From: Azoarcus sp.
Lineage (GTDB): Bacteria > Pseudomonadota > Gammaproteobacteria > Burkholderiales > Rhodocyclaceae
Assembly (NCBI GenBank): GCA_031258035.1
Contig: JAIRNL010000022.1
Coordinates: 1-6,707, forward strand
DNA length: 6,707 nucleotides
Direction: 5' to 3'
Positions 1 to 5,815 of this stretch are shown here, piece after piece; the stretch's first letter is position 1, and the number at the start of each line of letters is the position of its first letter. The position numbers and the translations under genes are program-made. Below the pieces are notes generated by a model. That model did not search any database, was not told the DNA's origin, and worked only from the letters and a program-made list of their open reading frames with translations.

Positions 1-583
1 CATCAGCACGCCCTTGGGGATGCGCCCGCCCAGTTTCTGGAATTTGGAGGGATCGCGCAGGAATTCGACCAGTTCGCTGACTTCTTCCTTGGCTTCGTCG
101 CAGCCGGCGACATCGGCGAGTGATCGAATTGGCGCTCTCGTCGATCATGCGCGCCTTGCTCTTGCCGAACGAGAAGGCGCCGCCCTTGCCGCCGCCCTGC
201 ATCTGGCGCATGAAGAAAACCCATACGCCGATCAGGAGCAGCATCGGGAACCAGGACACGAATACGCTGGTGAAGAAGGATTCGTTCTTCGGCTCCGTCA
301 CCTTGACCGACACCCCGTAGCGCATCAGGTCGCCCACCATCCACATATCCAGGATGCCGGGGGTGACGACCGTGATCGGGCGTCCGTCCTTCGTCGTCGC
401 TTTCAGTATTCCGTCGCGGTCGACCGTGACCGCGCCGATCCGCCCGCCCTTGGCCTCTTCCATGAACCTGGAGTATTCCATCGGCGGCGACGATGGCTGG
501 TACGTGCTGAATTGATTGAATATGGTCAGCAGCACGACGCCGATGACGACCCAGAGCGCGAGATTCTTGAAAAGATTGTTCAA
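1..583 (-). CDS. ftsH: ATP-dependent zinc metalloprotease FtsH, N-terminal part, apparent frameshift
   Basis: FtsH is the hexameric inner-membrane AAA+ protease that extracts and degrades membrane and regulatory proteins. Only the first ~194 codons are in the window; the ATPase and zinc-protease domains lie beyond the left edge. Visible parts: TM1 at residues ~8-22 (begins MNNLFKNLALWVV), a periplasmic domain ~25-102, TM2 ~104-124, then the Gly-rich RQMQGGGKGGAFSFGKSKAR segment (126-145). I read the start as TTG at 583-581, because the family begins MNN-FKNLA; no ATG fits, and an in-frame GTG at 613-611 is the alternative. The frame is open to T155 (119-121). The expected F-ADVAGCDEAKEE then continues in another frame from 117 down to 1 (39 codons). 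Two bases are missing at about 118-120, where a TTC codon should be. Without a sequence error the gene product would lose its ATPase domain. It follows rlmE by 137 bp on the same strand, the usual proteobacterial order. Confidence 0.93.
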   Translation of the reverse strand, partial: MNNLFKNLALWVVIGVVLLTIFNQFSTYQPSSPPMEYSRFMEEAKGGRIGAVTVDRDGILKATTKDGRPITVVTPGILDMWMVGDLMRYGVSVKVTEPKNESFFTSVFVSWFPMLLLIGVWVFFMRQMQGGGKGGAFSFGKSKARMIDESANSITRRCRRLRRSQGRSQRTGRIPARSLQIPETGRAHPQGRAD

Positions 584-631
584 CGTGATACCCCGAAAGC
601 CCGGAATGGGCACACAAACCCGAAAGGGCCG

Positions 632-661
632 ATTTTAGAGGCGATCCTTCCGACCGGTAAA
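632..661 (-). promoter_or_regulatory. Candidate sigma70-type promoter for ftsH
   Basis: Read on the minus strand, TTTACC (661-656, 4/6 match to TTGACA) is followed after 18 bp by TAAAAT (637-632, 5/6 match to TATAAT). This would start transcription near 625, giving a leader of about 40 nt before the proposed TTG start of ftsH. It lies in the 137-bp gap after rlmE, so ftsH could be expressed both from here and by read-through. The match is by eye; I saw no convincing heat-shock sigma32 pair. Confidence 0.4.
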
Positions 662-720
662 CCAATATCCCAATATTGTCGTTATTTATCACGTCCGGCA
701 CATGTCGCCTGCCACGGATG

Positions 721-1341
721 TCAGGGACGCGGCTGGCTGCCCAGCAGGTAGACTTCGGCGCTGCGGGCGCGCGACGCTTTCGGCTTGCGCGCCTGCACAA
801 CCAGGAAGTGTCGCGCCATTTCCTGGCGAAACGCCACGAACCCTTCGCCCTGGAACGCCTTGACCAGGAAATGCCCCCCCAACCGGAGGTGGTGGACAGC
901 GAATTCGAGCGCCAGTTCGCAGAGCATGATCGAGCGGGCCTGATCCGCCGCCGCCACGCCCGACAGATTGGGCGCCATGTCCGAGAGGACGACATCGACC
1001 CGATCGCCGCCCAGCCGGCGCTCGAACTCGGCGAGCACGCCGTCGTCGGAAAAATCGCCTTGCAGGAAATCCACGCCGGGGACGGGGTCGAGCGGCAGGA
1101 GATCGAGCGCGAACACCCGCCCCCCGCCGCCGCAGCGCCGCGCGGCCACCTGGCTCCAGGATCCCGGCGCGGCCCCCAGGTCGACCACCGTCGCGCCGGG
1201 CCGCAACAGGCGGTCGCGGTCGTCGATTTCCATGAGCTTGTAGGCGGCGCGGGCGCGATAGCCTTCGGCGTTGGCGCGTTGCACGTAGGGGTCGGCAAGA
1301 TGCTCGCGCATCCATGCCTTGCTGGTCTTGCTGCGTTTCAT
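721..1341 (-). CDS. rlmE: 23S rRNA (uridine(2552)-2'-O)-methyltransferase RlmE
   Basis: RlmE (RrmJ/FtsJ) transfers a methyl group from S-adenosylmethionine to the 2'-OH of U2552 in the 23S rRNA A-loop, a late step of 50S maturation. The 206-residue product is close to the E. coli length. The SAM-binding motif I is DLGAAPGSWSQ (54-64), and the K-D-K-E catalytic tetrad is complete: K35 (AAYKLME), D121 (SDMAPNLSG), K161 (LVKAFQGEG) and E196 (SAEVYLLG), each offset by three from E. coli. I chose the ATG at 1341 because the family begins MKRSKTSKAWMREH. An upstream in-frame ATG at 1380 would add 13 unrelated residues and overlap yhbY. No clear Shine-Dalgarno is seen. The gene diverges from yhbY and precedes ftsH on the same strand, a conserved neighbourhood. 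Confidence 0.96.
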   Translation of the reverse strand: MKRSKTSKAWMREHLADPYVQRANAEGYRARAAYKLMEIDDRDRLLRPGATVVDLGAAPGSWSQVAARRCGGGGRVFALDLLPLDPVPGVDFLQGDFSDDGVLAEFERRLGGDRVDVVLSDMAPNLSGVAAADQARSIMLCELALEFAVHHLRLGGHFLVKAFQGEGFVAFRQEMARHFLVVQARKPKASRARSAEVYLLGSQPRP

Positions 1342-1348
1342 ATCAGAG

Positions 1349-1354
1349 TAGAAT
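1349..1354 (+). promoter_or_regulatory. Candidate -10 element for yhbY
   Basis: TAGAAT (5/6 match to TATAAT), followed by CCGGC, lies 25 bp before the yhbY ATG in the 38-bp divergent gap. A start near 1361 would give a leader of about 19 nt holding the AAGGA ribosome-binding site. No good -35 is visible: TTGCTG at 1328-1333 gives only a 15-bp spacer and sits inside rlmE. Low-confidence call by eye. Confidence 0.3.
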
Positions 1355-1379
1355 CCGGCTCCATGCCAAGGATAAGACA

Positions 1380-1871
1380 ATGCCCACGATCGAACTGACC
1401 CCCGCCGAGCGCCGCGACCTGCGCGCCCGCGCCCACAGCCTGCGCCCCGTCGTCACCATCGCCGACAACGGCCTGTCCGCCGGGGTGATCGCCGAACTCC
1501 GACGCTCGCTCCAGGCGCACGAACTCATCAAGGTGCGCGTCCAGGGCGCGGAGCGCGCGCAGCGCGAATCCCTGTTCGTCACGCTGTGCGAAACGCTCGG
1601 CGCCGCGCCCGTGCAGCACATCGGCAACATCCTCATCATCTGGCGTCCCCGCGAGGATGAAGCGCCGGCCCCGAAACCCGCACCCGCGCCCGGGAATCCC
1701 GCCACCGCCAAGTCCGCCGCCGCTTTCGCCGCCGCCGCGAGGCGCGCCGCGCTCGCCAGGGCCACGACAAGCCAGAAGCGCAACGAAACGCGGCGGGAAC
1801 GCTTCCCGGCGACGGGGCAAGCCCCGTATTCCCGCGCCGCACGTTCCCGCGCCGCGCCGCGCGGGCGATAA
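1380..1871 (+). CDS. yhbY: YhbY family ribosome-associated RNA-binding protein (CRM domain)
   Basis: This small protein of the CRS1/YhbY (CRM) family binds pre-50S particles and is linked to ribosome assembly. The CRM domain fills residues ~1-90. It opens with LTPAERRDLRARAHSLRPVV, has the GxxG-type RNA-binding loop in DNGLSAGVIAEL (29-40), then HELIKVRV (47-54), and closes with HIGNILIIWRP (80-90), all aligning with E. coli YhbY. The ATG at 1380 has AAGGA (1368-1372) upstream, a good ribosome-binding site. The total of 163 residues is well above the ~97 of E. coli. The extra 70 residues are low-complexity Pro/Ala (94-128) and then Arg-rich basic sequence (129-163), probably disordered. That tail's DNA holds three palindromes, so part of it may be repeat-derived. 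It diverges from rlmE, the standard proteobacterial arrangement. Confidence 0.93.
   Translation: MPTIELTPAERRDLRARAHSLRPVVTIADNGLSAGVIAELRRSLQAHELIKVRVQGAERAQRESLFVTLCETLGAAPVQHIGNILIIWRPREDEAPAPKPAPAPGNPATAKSAAAFAAAARRAALARATTSQKRNETRRERFPATGQAPYSRAARSRAAPRGR
1794..1865. repeat. Cluster of three palindromes plus a 12-bp direct repeat at the yhbY 3' end
   Basis: Three inverted repeats follow one another: CGGGAA-CGC-TTCCCG (1794-1808), the perfect 16-bp palindrome ACGGGGC-AA-GCCCCGT (1812-1827), and CCCGCGC-(6 nt)-GCGCGGG (1846-1865). TTCCCGCGCCGC also occurs twice, at 1829-1840 and 1844-1855. They lie inside the last ~26 codons of yhbY, ending 3 bp before its stop codon. The layout resembles REP-type dispersed palindromes or a GC-rich RNA structure separating yhbY from dsbD. 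There is no T-run, so a classical intrinsic terminator is unlikely. Confidence 0.5.
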
Positions 1872-1906
1872 GGATACGCGATCCTCGTCCGGGTGGCCGT
1901 TTCGGT

Positions 1907-1912
1907 TACGAT
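1907..1912 (+). promoter_or_regulatory. Candidate -10 element for dsbD
   Basis: TACGAT (4/6 match to TATAAT) followed by GCCGGCC sits 34 bp before the preferred dsbD ATG at 1947. A start near 1919 would leave a leader of about 28 nt. If real, it overlaps the alternative ATG at 1911 and supports the later start. No convincing -35 is visible. Confidence 0.25.
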
Positions 1913-1946
1913 GCCGGCCCCGCCCGTGCCGGACGCTCCCCGAACC

Positions 1947-3746
1947 ATGCTGACCCGCGCCATATCCTTCCGCCTGCCGCTCGTTTTTCTCGCGCTCTTG
2001 CTGGCGCTGTTCGCGCCGCCGACGCGCGCCGCCGATCCGCTCGATCCGGAAAAAGCCTTCGTCCTGCGCGCGCGCGCGATCGGCCCCGACGCCGTCGAAG
2101 TGGTTTTCGACATTGCGCGCGGGTACTACCTTTACGGCGAACGTTTCCGTTTCGAGGCGACGCCCTCCGAAGTCGTGCCCGGCGTGGCCGAACGCCCGCC
2201 GGGCGAACGCAAGGTCGACCCGTTTTTCGGCGAGGTCGAAACGTATCGCAACCAGTTGCGCATGCTGTTGCCGATCACGACGCCGGCAACCACCAGGCAC
2301 TTCACCCTCACCGTCACCAGCCAGGGTTGCTGGGACGGCGGAGTGTGTTATCCCCCCACGTCGCAGAACATCGAAATCGACCTCACGGCGAGCGCGGCCG
2401 GCGCGGGCGGCGATGTCGGCGCCACCGCATCCGGCGGCACGCCCGGCGCCGACTCCGCGAACCATGGCGACGAAAGCGGTCGCATCGCCGGCCTGCTTTT
2501 TGCCGCCGCCGACCCACTGGTGTTAGCCAGTTTTTTCGGCCTCGGTCTTTTGCTGGCTTTTACGCCTTGTACGTTTCCGATGATCCCGATCCTGTCGGGT
2601 ATCGTCGTCGGCGCGGGCGGCCCGGTCTCGCGCGGACGCGCCCTGGCTCTTTCGCTCGCCTATGTGTTGGGGATGGCGCTCACCTATGCCGCGGCGGGGG
2701 TTGCCGCCGGGCTGACCGGCACGCTGCTGGCTGCCGCCTTGCAAAACGCCTGGGCGCTGTCGGCGTTCGCCCTGCTTTTCGTGCTGCTGGCTCTGTCGAT
2801 GTTCGGCTTTTTCCCGCTGCAACTGCCGGCGGGGCTGCAAGGCCGGCTTGCCGGGACCGCCAACCGGAAAAAAGGCGGCCATCTCGGCGGCGTGGCGGCA
2901 ATGGGTATGCTGTCGGCCCTGATCGTCGGCCCCTGCATGACGGCCCCGCTGGCTGGAGCCTTGCTCTACATCGCGCAAACCAGCGACGCGACCCTCGGCG
3001 GCCTTGCCCTGTTCGCGCTGGCTCTGGGCATGGGGATGCCGCTCATCGCCGTCGCCCTGGCCGCGCGTTCGGTGCTGCCCAGGGTGGGGCCGTGGATGGA
3101 AGGGGTCAGGAAAGCGGTGGGCGTCCTGCTGCTGGCTGTGGCGCTGTGGGTCGTGTCGCCGGTACTGCCAGGACTCGCGCTCATGCTCGGCTGGGCGGCG
3201 CTGCTGCTGTTTTCGGGGGTTTTTCTTTCCGCGCTCGATCCCTTGTCCCGCGAGGCCCATGGCTGGCAACGGTTCTGGAAGGCGACGGGGGTGGCGCTCT
3301 TCCTCGGCGGCGCGGCGATGCTGGCTGGGGCACTGGCTGGATCGCGCGACCCGCTGCAACCGCTTGCCGTTTTCCACGCCCGCGCCGTCGCGCCGCCCGC
3401 TTTCGCGCGCATCGACTCGGCCGACGAACTCGACGCCCGCCTCGCCGCCGCCAACCGTCCGGCGCTGCTCGATTTTTATGCCGACTGGTGCGTGGCGTGC
3501 AAGGAGATGGAACGCGACACCTTCAGCGATCCGGCCGTGGCCGCGCGCATGGGGCAAATGCTGCTGTTGCAGGTCGACGTCACCGCTTACGGCGACGCGC
3601 ACAAGGCGTTGCTGCGGCGCTTTGGCTTCGTCGGGCCGCCGGGAATCGTCTTTTTCGATGCCGCCGGCCGGCCGCGCGATGACTTGCGCGTAACCGGCTT
3701 CATGCCGGCCGCCGAGTTCCTGGCTTTGCTGGATCGCGCACTGTAG
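1947..3746 (+). CDS. dsbD: Thiol:disulfide interchange protein DsbD
   Basis: DsbD carries electrons from cytoplasmic thioredoxin across the inner membrane to periplasmic DsbC/DsbG and cytochrome-c maturation thiols. In 599 residues it shows a signal peptide (~1-29, hydrophobic 10-22, ending TRAAD), the periplasmic alpha domain with C128/C134 (QGCWDGGVCYPP), a Gly/Ala/Ser linker (~149-178), and an eight-helix membrane domain (~190-465) with C208 (AFTPCTFPMIP) and C330 (IVGPCMTAPLAG). The periplasmic thioredoxin-fold gamma domain (~480-599) has C515/C518 in YADWCVACKEME and a cis-Pro-type VGPPGIVFF. These are the only six cysteines and they match the six redox cysteines of E. coli DsbD. I prefer ATG 1947 because it puts the signal peptide at the very N-terminus; GTG 1893 and ATG 1911 are in-frame alternatives. 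No strong Shine-Dalgarno is seen. Its place between yhbY and the riboflavin genes suggests no functional link to either. Confidence 0.96.
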   Translation: MLTRAISFRLPLVFLALLLALFAPPTRAADPLDPEKAFVLRARAIGPDAVEVVFDIARGYYLYGERFRFEATPSEVVPGVAERPPGERKVDPFFGEVETYRNQLRMLLPITTPATTRHFTLTVTSQGCWDGGVCYPPTSQNIEIDLTASAAGAGGDVGATASGGTPGADSANHGDESGRIAGLLFAAADPLVLASFFGLGLLLAFTPCTFPMIPILSGIVVGAGGPVSRGRALALSLAYVLGMALTYAAAGVAAGLTGTLLAAALQNAWALSAFALLFVLLALSMFGFFPLQLPAGLQGRLAGTANRKKGGHLGGVAAMGMLSALIVGPCMTAPLAGALLYIAQTSDATLGGLALFALALGMGMPLIAVALAARSVLPRVGPWMEGVRKAVGVLLLAVALWVVSPVLPGLALMLGWAALLLFSGVFLSALDPLSREAHGWQRFWKATGVALFLGGAAMLAGALAGSRDPLQPLAVFHARAVAPPAFARIDSADELDARLAAANRPALLDFYADWCVACKEMERDTFSDPAVAARMGQMLLLQVDVTAYGDAHKALLRRFGFVGPPGIVFFDAAGRPRDDLRVTGFMPAAEFLALLDRAL

Positions 3747-3762
3747 GCGCTTTCGGCCTACA
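3742..3762. other. Hairpin spanning the dsbD stop codon
   Basis: TGTAGGC (3742-3748) and GCCTACA (3756-3762) form a perfect 7-bp stem with a 7-nt loop. The dsbD stop codon TAG (3744-3746) lies in the left arm. No T-run follows (AATCGCCTCCTT), so it is at best a weak terminator or mRNA 3'-end structure. Its right arm overlaps the candidate ribE -10 element. Confidence 0.4.
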
Positions 3763-3764
3763 AT
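3759..3764 (+). promoter_or_regulatory. Candidate -10 element for ribE
   Basis: TACAAT (5/6 match to TATAAT) followed by CGCC lies 33 bp before the ribE ATG. A start near 3771 would give a leader of about 27 nt. No clear -35 is found at 16-18 bp. The 51-bp gap is too short for an FMN riboswitch. Confidence 0.33.
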
Positions 3765-3797
3765 CGCCTCCTTCCAACCACTCTCCCTTTCTTTCCC

Positions 3798-4412
3798 ATG
3801 TTCTCCGGTATCGTGGCCGCGACAGGCTGTATTGAACAAACCGACCCCCTGGGCGACGGCCTGCGGCTGACCATCGACGTCGGCGGCCTCGATCTGGACG
3901 ATGTCGCCATCGGCGACAGCATCGCCAACAGCGGCGTCTGCCTCACCGTGATCGAACGCGCCGGCAAACGGGTGAAATTCGACGTATCGCGCGAGACGCT
4001 CGATTGCACAACCGGCCTCGACCGCGTCGGTAACGAAGTCAATCTCGAAAAGGCGCTCGCGCTCTCCGACCGCCTCGGCGGTCATCTCGTCACCGGGCAC
4101 GTGGATGGCATCGGCGAGGTCGTGAAGTTCGTGCCGGTCGCCGAAAGTTTCGAGCTGCTCATCCGCGCGCCGGAAGCCATCGCCGGCTATATCGCGCGCA
4201 AGGGCTCGATCACCGTCAACGGCGTAAGCCTGACGGTCAACCACGTGAGCGGGCGGGATTTTTCGACCAACCTGATCCCGCACACCGTCGAGATCACCAA
4301 CCTCAAGAACCTGCGCGCGGGCAGCAAAGTCAACCTCGAAATCGACCTTATCGCCCGCTATGTCGAGCGTATGATGGCGTGGCGCGACGGAGAAAACCAA
4401 CGCCCTTCCTGA
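3798..4412 (+). CDS. ribE: Riboflavin synthase, alpha subunit
   Basis: This enzyme (called RibC in E. coli, RibE in many genomes) dismutates two 6,7-dimethyl-8-ribityllumazine molecules to riboflavin and the pyrimidine precursor. It is normally a cytoplasmic trimer. The 204-residue product has the family's two lumazine-binding beta-barrel repeats: barrel 1 (~1-94), starting at the hallmark MFSGIVA and containing GVCLTV (46-51, C48), and barrel 2 (~95-190), with GHLVTGHVDG (95-104), KGSITVNGVSLTV (135-147) and LIPHT (159-163). The C-terminal helix is NLEIDLIARYVERM (179-192). In the first barrel the usual N-G before the CLTV motif reads S-G (IANSGVCLTV), a mild variation. The ATG is fixed by the conserved MF-GIV start, although no Shine-Dalgarno is obvious. 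It heads the local riboflavin cluster; the usual preceding gene, ribD, is absent, with dsbD in its place. Confidence 0.96.
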   Translation: MFSGIVAATGCIEQTDPLGDGLRLTIDVGGLDLDDVAIGDSIANSGVCLTVIERAGKRVKFDVSRETLDCTTGLDRVGNEVNLEKALALSDRLGGHLVTGHVDGIGEVVKFVPVAESFELLIRAPEAIAGYIARKGSITVNGVSLTVNHVSGRDFSTNLIPHTVEITNLKNLRAGSKVNLEIDLIARYVERMMAWRDGENQRPS

Positions 4413-4568
4413 AAGGCCGCCTTCGCCGATGACGCCCGTCGCCCGAAACCGTCCGAAAAAAACAAGCCGGCCCCGCCATCCCCCCGTGGTCGCGGCGCCG
4501 GCGACCGGACCGACACCGCCCTTCGCTCTCCCTGACGGGCGAGAACTCTGACAGGAACCCATTCCACC
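4413..4568. other. ribE-ribBA intergenic gap
   Basis: This 156-bp gap has no recognisable FMN riboswitch: none of the conserved RFN blocks were found. It contains a GC-rich hairpin GGTCGC-GGCGCCG-GCGACC (4488-4506), an A7 run (4456-4462), an open 40-codon frame (4429-4551), and the AGGAA ribosome-binding site of ribBA (4553-4557). The hairpin has no T-run, so transcription probably continues into ribBA. Confidence 0.5.
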
Positions 4569-5783
4569 ATGACCGCACAAGTCCAGTCTTTCCCCATTCC
4601 GCCCGTCCCCCAGAAGCCGGAATGCAAGAAATCCGGCGCGCTCTCGCCGATCGCCGAAATCATCGCCGAAATCAAGGCCGGACGTATCGTCATCCTCGTC
4701 GACGAGGAAGACCGCGAGAACGAAGGCGATCTCCTGATGGCCGCCGAGTTCGTCACGCCGGAAGCGATCAATTTCATGGTCACGCACGGGCGCGGTCTCG
4801 TCTGCCTGACGCTGACCGCCGAACGGTGCAGGCAGCTTGGACTTGAACAAATGGTCGACGACAACCGCGCCCCGCACGGCACCGCGTTTACCGTCTCGAT
4901 CGAAGCCGCCACCGGCGTGACGACCGGCATCTCCGCGCACGACCGCGCCCGCACCATACAAGTAGCCGTCGCCCGCCACGCCAGGCCGGAAGATGTCGTG
5001 ACGCCCGGTCATATCTTTCCGCTCACCGCCAAAAACGGCGGCGTGCTGATCCGCGCCGGCCATACCGAGGCCGGGTGCGATCTCACCCAGCTTGCCGGCC
5101 TGGAACCGGCGGCGGTGATCTGCGAAGTGCTCCGGGAAGACGGCACCATGGCGCGTCTGCCCGACCTGATCGAATTCGCCCGCAAGCACGGACTCAAGAT
5201 CGGCGCCATCCGCGATCTCATCGAATACCGCGCCGCCACCGAACGCCTGGTGGAAAAAATCGCCGACCGCGAAATCGACACCCCCTACGGGCGCTTTCGC
5301 CTCGCGGCGTTCCGGGACACCACCTCCGGCGACGTACACTTCGCCGTCTACCACGGCGACATCCGCCCCGACCGCGAAACCTTCGTGCGCGTCCACGAAC
5401 CGGTTTCCTTCGTCGATTTCCTCGACACCACCGACAGCGGCCACACCTTTCCGATCGGTCAGGCGCTCGCCGGGCTGGCTGAAGCCGACGCCGGGGTCGT
5501 CGTGCTCCTGTACCGCCCGCAAAGCGGCCAGGAATTGCTCGACCGCATCACCGGCCAGGGAATGCCGCAGATGCGCTGGGACGCGCGCCTGTCCGGCGTT
5601 GGCGCGCAGATCCTGCGCAATCTCAACGTCGGCAAGATGCGCGTGCTGGCAAGCCCGCGCAAGATTCCCAACATGGGCGGTTTCGGCCTCGAAATCACCG
5701 GATTCCTCGCGCAACTCGCGCCGTGCTGCGACAAGGAAGCCCTCCCCGCCGCCAACCCCGCCGGTTCCGACAAATCCGCCTGA
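4569..5783 (+). CDS. ribBA: 3,4-dihydroxy-2-butanone 4-phosphate synthase with degenerate GTP cyclohydrolase II-like domain
   Basis: The N-terminal domain (~25-225) converts ribulose 5-phosphate to DHBP plus formate, the four-carbon precursor of lumazine. Its signatures are intact: VDEEDRENEGDLL (44-56, acidic metal/substrate loop), THGRGLVCL (72-80), GVTTGISAHDRARTI (116-130), PGHIFPL (146-152) and RAGHTEAGCDL (162-172). The C-terminal half (~235-380) has the GTP cyclohydrolase II fold sequence, but where active enzymes have the zinc-binding Cys-(x10)-Cys-x-Cys it reads RVHEPVSFVDFLDTTDSG (274-291), with no cysteine. The later EGRNIGL-like motif is also missing (RPQSGQELL, 316-324), although SGVGAQILRNL (342-352) remains. 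It therefore most likely acts as DHBP synthase only, like the RibBX variant known in Proteobacteria. The 404-residue length matches RibBA fusions. AGGAA at 4553-4557 supports the ATG. ribH follows after 32 bp. Confidence 0.93.
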   Translation: MTAQVQSFPIPPVPQKPECKKSGALSPIAEIIAEIKAGRIVILVDEEDRENEGDLLMAAEFVTPEAINFMVTHGRGLVCLTLTAERCRQLGLEQMVDDNRAPHGTAFTVSIEAATGVTTGISAHDRARTIQVAVARHARPEDVVTPGHIFPLTAKNGGVLIRAGHTEAGCDLTQLAGLEPAAVICEVLREDGTMARLPDLIEFARKHGLKIGAIRDLIEYRAATERLVEKIADREIDTPYGRFRLAAFRDTTSGDVHFAVYHGDIRPDRETFVRVHEPVSFVDFLDTTDSGHTFPIGQALAGLAEADAGVVVLLYRPQSGQELLDRITGQGMPQMRWDARLSGVGAQILRNLNVGKMRVLASPRKIPNMGGFGLEITGFLAQLAPCCDKEALPAANPAGSDKSA

Positions 5784-5815
5784 AACCGCCCGTCTTTTTC
5801 CCACAGCGAGACATC

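Noticed and set aside
593..630. Heat-shock (sigma32) promoter for ftsH
   Set aside because: A CCCATT-like -10 is present on the minus strand but no CTTGAA-like -35 occurs at suitable spacing.
14..751. Plus-strand open frame of about 245 codons opposite ftsH
   Set aside because: It is antisense to the recognised FtsH N-terminus, with no domain and no ribosome-binding site.
3..1298. Minus-strand open frame of about 430 codons across ftsH and rlmE
   Set aside because: It runs in a different frame through both rlmE and ftsH and crosses their boundary; its residues are a frame-shadow of the real proteins.
1871..1885. AGGAT-ACGCG-ATCCT hairpin after yhbY as a terminator
   Set aside because: The stem is only 5 bp and no T-run follows.
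1338..2465. Minus-strand open frame opposite yhbY and the dsbD N-terminus
   Set aside because: Composition is Arg/Gly-rich shadow sequence; the plus-strand genes have clear motifs and starts.
4456..4506. Hairpin (4488-4506) and A7 run (4456-4462), read as a minus-strand intrinsic terminator
   Set aside because: About 25 bp separate the stem from the T-run on that strand, and no minus-strand gene ends there.
2523..5804. Very long open frame on the minus strand (about 1090 codons) opposite dsbD, ribE and ribBA
   Set aside because: It is antisense to three clearly recognised genes, has Arg/Gly/Gln-rich composition with no recognisable domain, and is expected from GC-rich codon bias.
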